Shown here: one piece after another, positions 44,053-56,087 of the stretch
Numbering within the stretch: the stretch's first letter is position 1
Layout of the letters: every line of letters starts with the position of its first letter
Assembly: GCA_004145795.1 (NCBI GenBank)
Contig: SEIO01000004.1
Span: forward strand, 1-64,000
Length of the DNA: 64,000 nt
Reading direction: 5' to 3'
Origin: Lentibacillus lipolyticus
Lineage (GTDB): Bacteria; Bacillota; Bacilli; Bacillales; Amphibacillaceae
Position numbers and translations under genes: made by a program
Notes under the pieces: generated by a model
What the model was told of the DNA's origin: nothing
The model's input: the letters and a program-made list of their open reading frames with translations, nothing else
Database searches by the model: none

Positions 44053-45398
44053 TCGTTATCACCCTTTTCTAAGCTTGGATAATGTTTCTCCAGTTCCTCC
44101 TCGGCTGGGTTGTTCCGGAACAGTTTTCGAAGTGTAACGACACATAACGTGCCGAGCACCACGTATAGCGCCAGGAAAAGGAAAAACATGTGTGTCACAT
44201 AAGGCGATGATGTTGCTGCTTCTTCCACTGTCATATAGCCTCGAAGGATCCACGGCTGCCGTCCTTCTTCGGCATAAATCCATCCGAATTCAATGGCAAG
44301 CATAGCCAATGGTCCGCTTAGACCAATCAGGTACAATATACCTTTATGATGTTCGTTCCACTTTTTCACTTTCGCAACGACCAAGTATAATAGTGCGACT
44401 GCTGGGAGGAAAAAACCAATGGAGACCATTAAATCGAACATGTAATGCACCCAAAGCGGTGGCCGTTCATTTTCCGGAAATGCCTCCAGGCCAGTCACTT
44501 CTGCATTAAAATCACCGTGAGCCAAAAAGCTTAACAATCCAGGAATGCGAATTTCACCGGTTGGCTCGTCATCTTCATTCAGCCATCCAAACAGGATTAA
44601 GTCGGCATTTTGTTCTGTTTCAAAATGCCATTCTGCAGCAGCTAACTTCTCCGCTTGATGATCAGCAAGGAATTTAGCTGAGAAATCACCGGCTACCGCT
44701 GTCAAGAGGGCAAACAGGAATGTCAGCGACATCGTGAGCCGCAATGCTTTTTTGTGATAAGCAGTCACTTTTCCTTTTAGCATCATAATTGCAGTTATCG
44801 CAGCCAAAATAGCTGCACACGTCACATAGGCTGATGTCAGGACGTGGAATACTTTCGTTGGTGTTGCCGGGTTAAGCATGGTTAGTAGTGGATTGACAGC
44901 AGAAAATGTTCCATCCTGTGTTTCAAATCCCTGTGGGGTGTTCATAAAAGCATTAACCGTGGTGATGAATATGGCAGAAAACCCGCCGCCAATAATAATT
45001 GGCAGTGAAAATGACCAGTGAATGTATGGATTGTTGAACCGGTCCCATGTATACAAATAGATACCTAAAAAGATCGCCTCAAAGAAAAAGGCAAAGACTT
45101 CCATAAACAACGGCAAGCTAATCACATTGCCGGCAACTTGCATAAAGTTTGGCCATACAAGGGACAGTTGCAGTCCGATTGCAGTTCCTGTAACAACGCC
45201 AACGGCAACCGTAATAACAAAGCCGCGTGTCCACCGTCTGGCCAGAAGCCGGTAGTGCGGATCATTTTTTTTGATACCAATAAATTCGGCGATGGAAATC
45301 ATCAGCGGAATTCCCACGCCAAGCGTAGCAAAAATAATATGAAATCCGAGCGTCATTGCAGTAAGTAATCTGCTCATCAGGACTGTATCGAGTTCCAT
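44049..45398 (-). CDS. cydA: Cytochrome bd quinol oxidase subunit I
   Basis: 449 residues. The heme b595 ligand His20 lies in MTLGFHIIFATLGVGIP; later segments carry the b558 ligands, and GRQPW in the Q loop is present. The chain lacks the long Q-loop insert of E. coli CydA, as usual for Bacilli. It oxidises quinol and reduces oxygen at very low oxygen levels. First gene of cydABDC. A paired TGTCACA/TGTGACA element lies upstream. Confidence 0.95.
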   Translation of the reverse strand: MELDTVLMSRLLTAMTLGFHIIFATLGVGIPLMISIAEFIGIKKNDPHYRLLARRWTRGFVITVAVGVVTGTAIGLQLSLVWPNFMQVAGNVISLPLFMEVFAFFFEAIFLGIYLYTWDRFNNPYIHWSFSLPIIIGGGFSAIFITTVNAFMNTPQGFETQDGTFSAVNPLLTMLNPATPTKVFHVLTSAYVTCAAILAAITAIMMLKGKVTAYHKKALRLTMSLTFLFALLTAVAGDFSAKFLADHQAEKLAAAEWHFETEQNADLILFGWLNEDDEPTGEIRIPGLLSFLAHGDFNAEVTGLEAFPENERPPLWVHYMFDLMVSIGFFLPAVALLYLVVAKVKKWNEHHKGILYLIGLSGPLAMLAIEFGWIYAEEGRQPWILRGYMTVEEAATSSPYVTHMFFLFLALYVVLGTLCVVTLRKLFRNNPAEEELEKHYPSLEKGDNE

Positions 45399-45518
45399 TG
45401 TTGTTCCTCCTTAAGAAGCTATTTTTAGCTGTTGTTGAAATGTAGGATGGCGTGTTGCGACTAAGGTAATGACCTCTATTTTAGGCAATGTATATGACTA
45501 AGTTTTCCCTACACTCAT

Positions 45519-45562
45519 AGTATAAACGATTGTGTCACATCGTGTAGGGTATTGCTGTGACA
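45519..45562 (-). promoter_or_regulatory. Candidate cydA promoter with inverted TGTCACA/TGTGACA element
   Basis: TATACT on the minus strand (45519-45524) is a good -10 box; no strong -35 is seen. TGTCACA (45533-45539) and TGTGACA (45556-45562) form a perfect inverted pair 16 bases apart. Each half resembles Rex (TTGTGA) or Fnr (TGTGA) half sites, but their spacing fits neither palindrome. Redox control of cyd operons is known in Bacilli; the regulator here is uncertain. Confidence 0.45.
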
Positions 45563-45671
45563 GGAAAATGAAAACTTTGTAGCGAATTGGTTACAAAAGA
45601 TATCTCAGTCACTCAACGGTATGATAGACTATGGATGATGGGAAGTATATGGAATGATGGGGGATACAGGA

Positions 45672-46334
45672 ATGAAACGGGATTATGCAGTTATTGGACT
45701 AGGCCGCTTTGGCGGAAGTATTTGCCAGGAACTGAATCAGGAAGGCATGCAGGTACTGGCCATCGATAAAGATGAAGATAAGGTTAATGAATTTAAGAAT
45801 ATTGCATCCCATGCAGTCATTGCTGATTCGACGGATGAAGCAACACTAAGGGAGCTGGGAATAAAAAATATTGATCATGTAATTGTGGCAATTGGTGACA
45901 ATATTCAGGCGAGCATTCTGACAACCGTCGTGCTGACTGATCTGGGTATAAAAAAAATAACGGTAAAAGCACAAAATGACTACCATGAGAAAATTTTGAA
46001 CCGGATTGGTGCCCACCAGGTTGTCCATCCTGAGCGGGATATGGGAAAGCGTATCGCACATAATATTATTTCCAATAACATTCTGGATTATCTTGAGCTT
46101 TCAGACGACCACAGCATCGTGGAAGTGAAAGCCGGTGAACGCATGCGCGGCAAGACACTGGTAGATTTGGATATTCGTGCAAACTACGGCTGTAACGTTG
46201 TCGCCATTAAGCGGGATAAAGAGATTAATGTATCACCGGCAGCGGATGATGTTTTGAAAGAGGGAGACATCCTTATTATTATTGGCGCTGATAAAGATAT
46301 TTCCAGATTTGAGAAACACCTTGTTATTGATTAA
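45672..46334 (+). CDS. ktrC: Ktr potassium channel regulatory subunit KtrC (RCK domain)
   Basis: 220 residues: RCK_N Rossmann fold with GLGRFGGS near residue 9 and an acidic ADSTDEATL strand end, then RCK_C (about 135-220). It gates a KtrB/KtrD channel in response to ATP/ADP, and c-di-AMP binds the RCK_C domain. The ATG at 45672 follows GGGGGAT and gives the family start MKRDYAVIGLG. It lies next to rnjA, as in B. subtilis; the channel subunit is at 23.6 kb. Confidence 0.93.
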   Translation: MKRDYAVIGLGRFGGSICQELNQEGMQVLAIDKDEDKVNEFKNIASHAVIADSTDEATLRELGIKNIDHVIVAIGDNIQASILTTVVLTDLGIKKITVKAQNDYHEKILNRIGAHQVVHPERDMGKRIAHNIISNNILDYLELSDDHSIVEVKAGERMRGKTLVDLDIRANYGCNVVAIKRDKEINVSPAADDVLKEGDILIIIGADKDISRFEKHLVID

Positions 46335-46447
46335 AGATGTATTCGTTAAGGGGATGGACACATTCCTTTTTAGATGTTTTCCTATACAATGTTGTTTTTG
46401 CTACAGTTTTTATTTTCTTAAATGACGGAAATATAGCTGCTTCATGT

Positions 46448-46491
46448 AAAAAGTGCCGTGAACGCTGCATTGCGTTCACGGCACTTTTTTT
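46448..46491. terminator. Bidirectional terminator between ktrC and rnjA
   Basis: AAAAAGTGCCGTGAACGC pairs with GCGTTCACGGCACTTTTTTT; T-runs occur on both strands. Confidence 0.9.
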
Positions 46492-46544
46492 GAAATTGCA
46501 TCAGGTTTCTGGAAAGAGAGGACACTGTCCGTTCCTTTTATGGG

Positions 46545-48212
46545 TTATACTTCCATAATGATCGGCAGTACCATCGGCCTCCGTTTTGTTTTTTCAAACA
46601 GGAAAGGTGCGATAGTATCGGTTATTTCATTTTTAATTTCGGACCATTGACTTGTCCGGCGCTCCATCACTTTATCCAAATGTTTGGCTACAAGTTTTTG
46701 CGCTTCATTAATCAAGTCTTCTGATTCACGCATGTAAACAAACCCGCGTGAGATGATGTCAGGTCCGGATGCAATTTTGAATTCCTTCATATTGATGCTC
46801 ACAACAACAATGACAAGTCCTTCTTCGGACAAAATGCGGCGGTCTCGCAGCACAATATTGCCAATGTCACCGATGCCGCTTCCATCAACATAGATTGATC
46901 CGGATGGGATTTTTCCTGCAATCATGGCATTGTCTTTGCCAAGTGCCAGTACATCACCGTTGTCCATAACAAAGGAATTATTCGGATCCGTTCCGCAAGC
47001 TTCACCAAGTTTCAGGTGTTCTTTCAGCATGCGGTATTCGCCATGGATTGGCATGAAATATTTCGGCTGTATCAGCCTAAGCATCAGCTTTTGCTCATCC
47101 TGGCTTCCGTGACCGGAAGTATGGATATTGCTAAGCTTGCCGTGAATGACATCAGCACCAGCACGGTAAAGTTTATTGATTGTCCTGCTCACACTGACTG
47201 TATTGCCTGGGATTGGGGAAGATGAGAACACGACTGTATCGCCAGGAATAATCTGTATCTGCCGGTGCGTCCCATTTGCTATGCGGGACAATGCAGCCAT
47301 TGGTTCACCCTGAGAACCTGTGCATAGAATGGTCACCTTATGGGCGGGCAGACGGTTAATCTGATTCGGCTCGATAAAAGTGTCTTTCGGAGCCTGAATG
47401 TAGCCCAGTTCCTGCCCGATACGGATAGACGATTCCATGCTGCGGCCGAAGACAGCAATTTTACGGTCGTGTTTGACAGCAGCTTCCACCACTTGCTGCA
47501 GGCGATAAATATTAGAAGCAAAGGTCGCGAAAATCAATCGCCCGTCAATTCTGTTGAAAATTTCGTAAATGTTTTCCCCTACAACACGCTCCGACATGGT
47601 AAAGCCAGGAACTTCACTGTTGGTACTGTCTGAAAGAAGACACAAAACACCTTCCTTCCCAATTTCAGCCATTTTTGAAATATTGGCCGGCTCGCCAACA
47701 GGTGTGAAGTCAAATTTAAAGTCACCGGTATGAACAATATTTCCAGGCGGTGTTTTGACGACAATTCCAAATGAATCAGGAATACTATGGGTTGTTCGGA
47801 AAAAGGAAACAGACGTTTTACGGAATTTGATGACATTATCTTCTTGAATGGTATTTAATTTTGTACTTCGCAACAGACCATGTTCCTCCAGTTTGTTGCG
47901 GATTAATCCGATCGCGAGCTTGCCGGCATAGATAGGCACATTTACTTCGCGCAAGAGGTACGGGATACCCCCGATATGATCCTCATGCCCATGTGTGATG
48001 AATAATCCTTTAATTTTATCTTTGTTTTGCACAAGATAGGTGTAATCAGGAATCACATAGTCGATACCAAGCAGTTCATCTTCAGGGAATTTAATCCCGG
48101 CGTCTACTAAGATAATCTCATCCTGAAATTGGATACCATATGTGTTTTTCCCGATTTCACCAAGTCCGCCTAGTGCAAATACCGCTGTCTGGTCATTCTT
48201 GACAAACTTCAT
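46545..48212 (-). CDS. rnjA: Ribonuclease J1
   Basis: 555 residues. The metallo-beta-lactamase motifs [14 protein letters not shown] near 75 and HTGDFKFD near 163 bind zinc; the beta-CASP domain follows and [15 protein letters not shown] carries the late metal ligand. It degrades and processes mRNA from the 5' end. It follows rpoY by four bases, as in B. subtilis. Confidence 0.96.
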   Translation of the reverse strand: MKFVKNDQTAVFALGGLGEIGKNTYGIQFQDEIILVDAGIKFPEDELLGIDYVIPDYTYLVQNKDKIKGLFITHGHEDHIGGIPYLLREVNVPIYAGKLAIGLIRNKLEEHGLLRSTKLNTIQEDNVIKFRKTSVSFFRTTHSIPDSFGIVVKTPPGNIVHTGDFKFDFTPVGEPANISKMAEIGKEGVLCLLSDSTNSEVPGFTMSERVVGENIYEIFNRIDGRLIFATFASNIYRLQQVVEAAVKHDRKIAVFGRSMESSIRIGQELGYIQAPKDTFIEPNQINRLPAHKVTILCTGSQGEPMAALSRIANGTHRQIQIIPGDTVVFSSSPIPGNTVSVSRTINKLYRAGADVIHGKLSNIHTSGHGSQDEQKLMLRLIQPKYFMPIHGEYRMLKEHLKLGEACGTDPNNSFVMDNGDVLALGKDNAMIAGKIPSGSIYVDGSGIGDIGNIVLRDRRILSEEGLVIVVVSINMKEFKIASGPDIISRGFVYMRESEDLINEAQKLVAKHLDKVMERRTSQWSEIKNEITDTIAPFLFEKTKRRPMVLPIIMEV

Positions 48213-48215
48213 TGG

Positions 48216-48431
48216 CTAGACGTTCTCCACTTCAAATTGATCGGATTCTTTTTCATAATTTAAATGTGCATCACTCAGCGGCTGGATAAATTCAATATTG
48301 ATTTCATAGTTGCGATCGTATAGTTTATCACGTACTTCTCTTTCGGATTCGGCCTCGACGTATAAGCTTTGCGTACGTTCACGCACAGGTATTTCATCGG
48401 GCAGATCCTGATAATATACTTTATAAATCAT
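48216..48431 (-). CDS. rpoY: RNA polymerase epsilon subunit RpoY (YkzG)
   Basis: 71 residues starting [20 protein letters not shown], with [15 protein letters not shown] and the acidic tail; this is the DUF1447/RpoY family. It binds RNA polymerase and its gene regularly precedes rnjA. The start lies behind GGAGAG. Confidence 0.93.
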   Translation of the reverse strand: MIYKVYYQDLPDEIPVRERTQSLYVEAESEREVRDKLYDRNYEINIEFIQPLSDAHLNYEKESDQFEVENV

Positions 48432-49006
48432 CGGTATCTCTCCTCACTTCTGTTTCGTCTGTTTACAAGATCAAATTCCGTTTCCTATTCCTTTGGCTGG
48501 TTCATTTTATTTACATCGATGTCAGGCTGCAATATACAGGACATGTATCATGCAGCTGTCATCTGTGGGGTATTGCTCCAGTCGTCCATTATAACCCTAA
48601 TATTGTTTATTTAACCTAAAACCTGATTCATCCGGTTGTTACCTCAGATTTCGAGGACCCTTGTACCTTATGCAATAGCAAACCAGTTACATGCTGGCTT
48701 CTTATTTCCGCCGGCTGTTATTCAGAGTAGTCCTTGTTAAAAGTAGTAGGCACACGTCCTCTTCCCAGAAAATCTTTCAATCGTTTTTTCAGCTTTTCTC
48801 TCAGGCGCTTCAGCATGCATACCGCATCTCCTTTCCGCAGTTTAAGAAAAGCAATAAAAACGTTCTGCCGATCCAATCCCTCTTACCATATAGTATAATA
48901 CGGTTCCACCAATTTTGAAATAAAAACACTGTATTTCTTTAAAAAAAGTTATTGCCACCGGAATTTCTATATCTATTTTTCACTTTTAACTGGAATTATA
49001 TGCAAA
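48432..49006. other. Intergenic region upstream of rpoY
   Basis: 575 bases between rpoY and def, both on the minus strand. Apart from the putative peptide at 48718-48816 nothing coding is seen. A TATTATACTATATGG stretch near 48885-48900 (minus strand) can serve as its promoter. The rpoY-rnjA promoter should lie within 48440-48650, but no boxes stand out. Confidence 0.4.
48718..48816 (-). CDS. Putative 32-residue basic amphipathic peptide
   Basis: MLKRLREKLKKRLKDFLGRG is followed by RVPTTFNKDYSE, so a basic amphipathic helix with a short polar tail. AAAGGAG lies 11 bases before this ATG, but an overlapping ATG at 48820 (other frame, 27 residues) is 7 bases away, so the frame is not certain. 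The heptad-like KR/L pattern favours the longer frame. It sits in the gap between rpoY and def. Confidence 0.4.
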   Translation of the reverse strand: MLKRLREKLKKRLKDFLGRGRVPTTFNKDYSE

Positions 49007-49009
49007 TGA

Positions 49010-49041
49010 AAAAACAGGAATCCGATAGTTTTGGATTCCTG
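49010..49041 (-). terminator. Terminator after def
   Basis: On the minus strand CAGGAATCC pairs with GGATTCCTG around AAAACTATC and is followed by six T. Confidence 0.85.
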
Positions 49042-49047
49042 TCCGCA

Positions 49048-49599
49048 TCAGCTAATTGCCTTGGCATTATCAGGTATTGCAAAGGGATTCTCCTGATTGA
49101 TATGATCATAAAACATAACACCATCAAGGTGATCGATTTCATGCTGCACGACGATTGCAGCAAAGTCACGCAGGCGCAATTTAAGCTCATTTCCTTCCAT
49201 ATCACTTGCCTTGACAGTGATACGGGCATAGCGGGGGACATAGCCTTCCACGTTCCGATCGACGGAGAGGCAGCCTTCTCCGGAAGGTAAATAGGCTTTT
49301 TCAACGGAATGACTAACAATTTTAGGGTTGACAAGCCCATAACTGTACAGTTTGCCTTTGAAATCCTCGAAATGAACCGCACACATGCGCTTTTTGATGC
49401 CAAGTTGTGGAGCTGCGAGCCCGACGCCTGCTCTCAAGTTGTACTTATCAGCCAATTCCTCATCCTGACTGTTTTTAATGAAGGTAAGCATATCCCCCAG
49501 TATTTGCTTATCCTCTTTTGAAAGGGGAACAGGTACTTCCTGGGTTTTTTCGCGTAACGCCGGATGGCCTTCGCGTACAATATCGTCCATTGTTAACAT
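49048..49599 (-). CDS. def: Peptide deformylase
   Basis: Removes the formyl group from new proteins. 183 residues with the three metal/catalytic motifs [15 protein letters not shown] and QHEIDHLDG. The length and the insertion between motif 1 and 2 fit the Gram-positive type 2 enzyme (B. subtilis YkrB/DefB). The start follows AGGAGTG. A terminator follows the stop. Confidence 0.95.
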   Translation of the reverse strand: MLTMDDIVREGHPALREKTQEVPVPLSKEDKQILGDMLTFIKNSQDEELADKYNLRAGVGLAAPQLGIKKRMCAVHFEDFKGKLYSYGLVNPKIVSHSVEKAYLPSGEGCLSVDRNVEGYVPRYARITVKASDMEGNELKLRLRDFAAIVVQHEIDHLDGVMFYDHINQENPFAIPDNAKAIS

Positions 49600-49884
49600 G
49601 GTTTGACACTCCTAAACGTCAAAATAGATGGTTTATAAACACACTTTTCCACCCCTGCAACTATAAGCAGGAGCAGTTTTGCATTATGCATGGATAATCA
49701 TATTTTAACATAATTTATAGTGCTGTATCATAAAAATAGCGCAGGACGAGCAATTTTTCACGGAGTCAGGCAAGAAATGTGTCAAGAGACAATATGGCTG
49801 GTCTAATTTGAAAGAATTTGGCATAGCCGATAATATGTTATACTTGAAAAAATGCTGCACGAATAGAGAAGGAGGCCCATTCAC

Positions 49885-50598
49885 GTGGTATCAAAAAAAT
49901 CATTACTCATTAGTGCTATTATCTTGTTTGTATTTCTGCCAGCGTGCAGCGGCAAATCTGCATCTGAACAGATTTACAATCATTTGGAAAAAGCGGTTGA
50001 GCTTGAGAAAACGTTTGAGAAGCAACAGGATCCGATTGTGGAATTAGAACAAAAAGAACAGGAAATTTATAAGAAAATCATCGATTTAAACATGGACGAA
50101 TATGACAAAATCAAAGAACTGTCGGAGAAGGCGCTGGCTAACATTGAAAAACGAGAGAAGAAAATAAAACTGGAAAAAGAGAGCATGCAGGCCTCGAAAG
50201 AAGAATTTATGAAAATAGAGGACAAGCTTACTGACCTTGAAGAAGCGTCGGTCCAGGATAAGGCTGATGAAATGTTTGCAGCTATGACAGATCGTTACGA
50301 GGCATATAATGAACTGCATAAAGCTTATTCAAAGTCATTGTCGTTAGAAGAAGAATTATACACAATGCTTCAGGACAAGGAATTGGAACAAGAAACATTA
50401 TCCGATCATATTGCCAGCTTAAATGACAGCTATCAAAAGGTGATCGAGGCGAACAAAGCATTTAATAACCTTACCAATGAGTATAACGGACTGAAAAAAG
50501 AATTTTATGACGCAGCAGGGCTTAATGTTGAGTACGGGTCTGCAAATGACAACAAGGAAAGTGATAGCGAATCTGAAAAAAGTGAATCTGATGAATGA
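49885..50598 (+). CDS. ykyA: YkyA-family lipoprotein
   Basis: 237 residues. Signal peptide with lipobox LPACSG near residue 21, then a long helical, coiled-coil body (EKTFEKQQDPIVELEQKEQE and similar), and a Ser/Glu/Asp-rich tail. YkyA-type YkyA/OrfX lipoproteins sit upstream of pdhA in Bacilli; role unknown. It starts at GTG behind AAGGAGG. It is also reported as an antigen-like lipoprotein in relatives. Confidence 0.85.
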   Translation: MVSKKSLLISAIILFVFLPACSGKSASEQIYNHLEKAVELEKTFEKQQDPIVELEQKEQEIYKKIIDLNMDEYDKIKELSEKALANIEKREKKIKLEKESMQASKEEFMKIEDKLTDLEEASVQDKADEMFAAMTDRYEAYNELHKAYSKSLSLEEELYTMLQDKELEQETLSDHIASLNDSYQKVIEANKAFNNLTNEYNGLKKEFYDAAGLNVEYGSANDNKESDSESEKSESDE

Positions 50599-50600
50599 TT

Positions 50601-50632
50601 GAATCGGGACCGGAATGCCCGGTTCTTTTTTT
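50601..50632 (+). terminator. Terminator after ykyA
   Basis: GAATCGGG pairs with CCCGGTTC (one G-T wobble) around ACCGGAATG and is followed by seven T. Confidence 0.8.
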
Positions 50633-50895
50633 ATAACGTCAGAAAGTATCTATGGTGACCATACGGGGAAAAGCTTCGCACTCGCTATAAGGCGAGTCAG
50701 CCCTGAGTCTTTCTATAGCTTTTTCAGAGGGGTTCAGCACAGTGATACAGACTTTATACAAATAGTATAACAGTTTGCCTGTCAACGGGGGACAAAACCA
50801 TGAAAGCGATATCACCCTTGTGGAAAATGAATAATTAAAGCAAAGTGATTGACCAAATGAATTGAAATAAGCTAAACTTTAACATGAATCAACTA

Positions 50896-50923
50896 TTGTA
50901 CCAATTATTTTTGCTTTTATAAT
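50896..50923 (+). promoter_or_regulatory. Probable pdhA promoter
   Basis: TTGTAC (50896-50901) and TATAAT (50918-50923) are 16 bases apart, leaving a leader of about 140 bases. A second candidate, TTGACC with TAAACT, lies near 50849-50880. The 440 bases between the ykyA terminator and pdhA hold no gene. Confidence 0.55.
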
Positions 50924-51065
50924 GTAACAGCTTCAGGGACGCAGCAACATGATTAATACTAGGTGATGAAGGGAACAAGAATAAAGGCAAACAGGTACAG
51001 ATTTACTCATATTTTGGGAAGGCTAGAAAAGAATATAAAACAGGTAATCAGAAAGGAAGAGGTGA

Positions 51066-52154
<1,089 letters not shown>

Positions 52155-52155
52155 A

Positions 52156-53133
52156 ATGGCGCAAAAAACAATGATTCAGGCTATTACAGATGCAATGCAC
52201 CATGAATTGAAAAGTGATGAGGATGTCCTCATATTTGGTGAAGACGTCGGGCAGAACGGCGGTGTTTTCCGGGCAACAGAAGGGTTGCAGGATGAGTTTG
52301 GGGAAGAACGTGTATTTGATACGCCGCTGGCTGAATCTGGGATTGGCGGTCTTGCGCTGGGATTGGCATTGCAGGGATTCCGTCCAGTGCCGGAAATTCA
52401 GTTCATTGGTTTTATTTATGAGGCCATGGATGCACTGAACGGTCAAATCGCACGTATGCGTTATCGTTCCGGTGACAGTAAATCTGCTCCAATCACTGTA
52501 CGTACGCCATTCGGAGGAGGTGTGCATACACCGGAATTGCATGCGGACTCACTGGAAGGCCTGATTGCGCAGCAGCCGGGTTTCCGGGTCGTGGTACCTT
52601 CCACACCTTATGACGCCAAGGGACTCTTGATTTCATCCATTCGAAATAATGATCCGGTATTCTTTATGGAACATATGAAACTGTATCGTTCATTCCGTGG
52701 TGAAGTACCGGATGAGGAATACACAGTGGAACTGGATAAAGCGGACGTTAAGCGCGATGGCAAGGATGTCACCCTCATCGGTTATGGCGCGATGGTGCAT
52801 ACAGCACTGAAAGCCGCAGAAGAACTCGAACAAGAAAATATTGACGCTGAGGTAATTGATTTGCGTACGATTTCGCCAATTGATACGGAAACGATAATCG
52901 AATCGGTGAAGAAAACAAACCGTGTTGTGATGATTCAGGAAGCACAGCGTCAGGCTGGGGTTGCCGCCAATGTTATTTCTGAAATCCAAGAGCGCGCCAT
53001 CCTGCATCTGGAAGCACCGATTTTGCGTGTGACAGCACCTGATACGGTATACCCGTTCTCACAGGCTGAAGAAGTATGGCTGCCGAACCATAAAGACGTA
53101 ATCAATAAAGTGTACGAGGTTATTAATTTTTAA
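52156..53133 (+). CDS. pdhB: Pyruvate dehydrogenase E1 component, beta subunit
   Basis: 325 residues, with [18 protein letters not shown] and [14 protein letters not shown], the transketolase-like pyrimidine-binding domain, followed by the C-terminal domain. The ATG at 52156 is one base after the pdhA stop behind AAGGAG. The upstream in-frame ATG lies inside pdhA and is not used. Confidence 0.95.
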   Translation: MAQKTMIQAITDAMHHELKSDEDVLIFGEDVGQNGGVFRATEGLQDEFGEERVFDTPLAESGIGGLALGLALQGFRPVPEIQFIGFIYEAMDALNGQIARMRYRSGDSKSAPITVRTPFGGGVHTPELHADSLEGLIAQQPGFRVVVPSTPYDAKGLLISSIRNNDPVFFMEHMKLYRSFRGEVPDEEYTVELDKADVKRDGKDVTLIGYGAMVHTALKAAEELEQENIDAEVIDLRTISPIDTETIIESVKKTNRVVMIQEAQRQAGVAANVISEIQERAILHLEAPILRVTAPDTVYPFSQAEEVWLPNHKDVINKVYEVINF

Positions 53134-53155
53134 CAAATGATTGGAGGCTGACATA

Positions 53156-54448
53156 ATGGCATTTAATTTCAAACTCCCCGACATTGGCGAAGGTATACAT
53201 GAAGGTGAAATTGCCAAATGGTTCGTCAAAGAGGGCGATGAAGTAAAAGAAGATGACGTGCTATGTGAAGTGCAGAACGATAAGGCCGTTGTAGAGATTC
53301 CGTCACCGGTGGAAGGAACAGTAGAGAAGATTCATGTTGATGAAGGTGAAGTAGCTGTTGTCGGTAACACACTTATTAGCTTTGACGCTGAAGGTTATGA
53401 ATCCGATGACGGCGAAGCAGAAGAAGATGACCAGCAGGACAAGAAAGAAGAACCAAAAGAACAAAAGCCGGCTGATACCGAAAAAGCAGCTGAAACAGCT
53501 AATAAACCGTCCGAACCGGAAAAAACGGATGATAGTCGTCGCGTGATTGCCATGCCATCTGTCCGCAAGTATGCACGTGATAACGACGTGAACATTCAGG
53601 ACGTGCAAGGTTCTGGAAAAAATGGTCGGATTTTAAAAGAAGATATTGATCAGTACGTAAGCGGTGATCAGAAAGTGGAAGAACCAGCTGAGGCAGCGGA
53701 TGATTCAGAACAGCCGGCAGCTGCAGCCCGTGTGCCCGAGGGAGAATACCCTGAGACACGTGAGAAAATGTCCGGCATCCGCAAATCGATTGCTAAAGCA
53801 ATGGTTAATTCCAAGACAAAAGCACCACACGTTACACTTATGGATGAAGTGGACGTTACCGAGCTTGTTGCCCACCGCAAGAAATTCAAGTCGGTTGCGG
53901 CTGAGCAGGATATCAAATTAACCTATCTGCCTTATGTCGTTAAAGCATTAATTTCTGCATCGAAAAATTATCCGATTCTTAATGCTTCTGTCGATGATGA
54001 TACGGATGAGATCATTCACAAACATTATTACAATATCGGAATTGCGGCTGATACAGATAAAGGCCTGCTAGTGCCAGTAGTCAAAGATGCAGACCGCAAA
54101 TCGATTTTCACCATTTCACAAGAGATAAATGAATTGGCAGAAAAAGCCCGCAGTGGTAAACTGGCACCAGAAGAGATGAAAGGTGCATCCAATACGATCA
54201 CTAACATCGGTTCAGCCGGCGGGCAATGGTTTACACCGGTTATCAATTATCCGGAAGCGGTTATTCTTGGTATTGGTCGTATCCAAGAAAAACCGATTGT
54301 CCGTGACGGTGAAATTGTAGCAGCTCCTGTACTGGCGGTATCACTAAGCTTTGACCACCGTATTGTTGACGGAGCAACTGCACAGCTGGCTCTGAACCAG
54401 ATTAAGCGTTTATTGAACGATCCACAATTAATTATGATGGAGGCGTAA
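53156..54448 (+). CDS. pdhC: Dihydrolipoyl acetyltransferase (E2) of pyruvate dehydrogenase
   Basis: 430 residues: one lipoyl domain with Lys43 in [12 protein letters not shown], an acidic/charged linker (about 80-125), the peripheral subunit-binding domain ([20 protein letters not shown]) near 135-165, an Ala/Pro linker, and the acyltransferase domain with HRIVDGA near 398. Transfers acetyl to CoA and forms the core of the complex. Starts behind TTGGAGG. Confidence 0.95.
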   Translation: MAFNFKLPDIGEGIHEGEIAKWFVKEGDEVKEDDVLCEVQNDKAVVEIPSPVEGTVEKIHVDEGEVAVVGNTLISFDAEGYESDDGEAEEDDQQDKKEEPKEQKPADTEKAAETANKPSEPEKTDDSRRVIAMPSVRKYARDNDVNIQDVQGSGKNGRILKEDIDQYVSGDQKVEEPAEAADDSEQPAAAARVPEGEYPETREKMSGIRKSIAKAMVNSKTKAPHVTLMDEVDVTELVAHRKKFKSVAAEQDIKLTYLPYVVKALISASKNYPILNASVDDDTDEIIHKHYYNIGIAADTDKGLLVPVVKDADRKSIFTISQEINELAEKARSGKLAPEEMKGASNTITNIGSAGGQWFTPVINYPEAVILGIGRIQEKPIVRDGEIVAAPVLAVSLSFDHRIVDGATAQLALNQIKRLLNDPQLIMMEA

Positions 54449-54451
54449 AGT

Positions 54452-55858
54452 ATGGTAGTAGGAGATTTTCCAATTGAAACAGACACACTTGTTATCGGAG
54501 CAGGACCTGGCGGCTATGTAGCTGCCATCCGTGCTGCTCAAACCGGGCAGAATGTAACAATCGTGGAAAAAGGTGATCTTGGCGGTGTATGCTTGAATGT
54601 TGGTTGTATCCCGTCAAAAGCCTTGATAGAAGCAGGACATAAAACACAGAGTGCGCATGGAAATGAAGAAATGGGGATCACTGCGGAAAATGTCTCTGTT
54701 GACTTCACCAAAGTGCAGGAATGGAAAGGGAAAGTTGTTAATAAACTGACATCCGGTGTGGAAAGCCTGCTAAAAGGCAACAAAGTAGATATTGTTAAAG
54801 GCGAAGTTTATTTTGTTGACCAAAACACGGTAAAAGTAATGGACGAAAAAAATTCCCAGACATACACGTTTAACAATTGCATTATCGCAACAGGTTCAAC
54901 ACCGATTGAAATCCCAAATTTCAAATTTTCTGACCGTGTACTGGACTCCACTGGGGCACTGAACCTTGAAGAAATTCCTGAGAAAATGGTCGTTGTTGGT
55001 GGTGGCTATATCGGTATTGAGCTTGGCACTGCGTACGCCAATTTCGGAACAGAGGTAACGATTCTTGAGGGAACGAAAGAAATTCTGGGTACGTTTGAAA
55101 AACAAATGACGCAGCCGGTTAAGAAAAGCCTGAAGCAGAAAAATGTAAAGATTGTTACAGAAGCGATAGCGAAAGGCGTTGACGAGTCTGGCGATGGTGT
55201 AAGCGTCAAGTATGAAGTGAATGGCAAAGAAGAAACAATCGATGCGGATTACGTACTGGTTACTGTCGGCCGCCGTCCAAACACACAAGAAATGGGTCTT
55301 GAGCAGGTGGGCATTGATGTGGATGATAAAGGACTAATAAAAATTGATAAGCAATGCCGTACGAACAAAGAAAACATCTATGCAATCGGTGATATTGTGG
55401 AAGGACCGCCACTTGCTCATAAGGCATCTTATGAAGGAAAGGTGGCTGCTGAAGCAATCAGTGGTGAAAAATCAGTCATTGATTACCAAGCTATTCCATC
55501 CGTTGTCTTTGCTGATCCGGAGCTCGCCAGTGTCGGTTACAGCGAGCAGGAGGCGAAAGATGCAGGGTATGATGTGAAAGCATCGAAATTCCCATTCGCA
55601 GCTAATGGCCGTGCACTTTCCCTGAACAACACGGACGGATTCATGAAAATGATTACAAGAAAGGACGATGGCCTCGTCATTGGAGCCCAAGTTGCAGGCC
55701 CGAACGCCAGCGATGTTATCGCGGAACTCGGACTGGCCATCGAAGCAGGCATGACTGCAGAAGATATTGCTCTGACTATCCATGCCCATCCAACACTGGG
55801 TGAGGTAACGATGGAAGCCGCTGATGTGGCTTTGGGTACACCAATCCATACCATGTAA
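54452..55858 (+). CDS. pdhD: Dihydrolipoyl dehydrogenase (E3)
   Basis: 468 residues. FAD site [15 protein letters not shown], redox disulfide [12 protein letters not shown] near 45-50, NAD site [10 protein letters not shown] near 180, and the catalytic His in HAHPTLGE at the C-terminus. Reoxidises lipoamide with NAD+. Last gene of the operon; strong terminator follows. Confidence 0.95.
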   Translation: MVVGDFPIETDTLVIGAGPGGYVAAIRAAQTGQNVTIVEKGDLGGVCLNVGCIPSKALIEAGHKTQSAHGNEEMGITAENVSVDFTKVQEWKGKVVNKLTSGVESLLKGNKVDIVKGEVYFVDQNTVKVMDEKNSQTYTFNNCIIATGSTPIEIPNFKFSDRVLDSTGALNLEEIPEKMVVVGGGYIGIELGTAYANFGTEVTILEGTKEILGTFEKQMTQPVKKSLKQKNVKIVTEAIAKGVDESGDGVSVKYEVNGKEETIDADYVLVTVGRRPNTQEMGLEQVGIDVDDKGLIKIDKQCRTNKENIYAIGDIVEGPPLAHKASYEGKVAAEAISGEKSVIDYQAIPSVVFADPELASVGYSEQEAKDAGYDVKASKFPFAANGRALSLNNTDGFMKMITRKDDGLVIGAQVAGPNASDVIAELGLAIEAGMTAEDIALTIHAHPTLGEVTMEAADVALGTPIHTM

Positions 55859-55900
55859 CGAATAATCGCAAAAAACGAATATGCAGATTGAACAAACTGA

Positions 55901-55936
55901 AAAATGAGCCACGTTTATAAACGTGGCTCATTTTTT
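55901..55936 (+). terminator. Terminator after pdhD
   Basis: AAAATGAGCCACGTTT pairs with AAACGTGGCTCATTTTTT, a perfect 15-bp stem with a T-run. Confidence 0.95.
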
Positions 55937-56040
55937 GATTCGATTAAGCGCTATAATTTTTTAATCAAATGTAGCTATCTCATTCAGTTCACAGTTGACT
56001 GGCACTGTTGCCGATTGAATAAAGTGCTGGACACTTCATG

Positions 56041-56084
56041 AAAAAGCTGTCCAGAATTGGAGCTCTCATTCTGGACAGTTTTGT
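56041..56084 (-). terminator. Terminator after the BCCT transporter
   Basis: On the minus strand CTGTCCAGAAT pairs with ATTCTGGACAG around a GAGCTC loop, with five T after the stem. Confidence 0.9.
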
Positions 56085-56087
56085 GCA

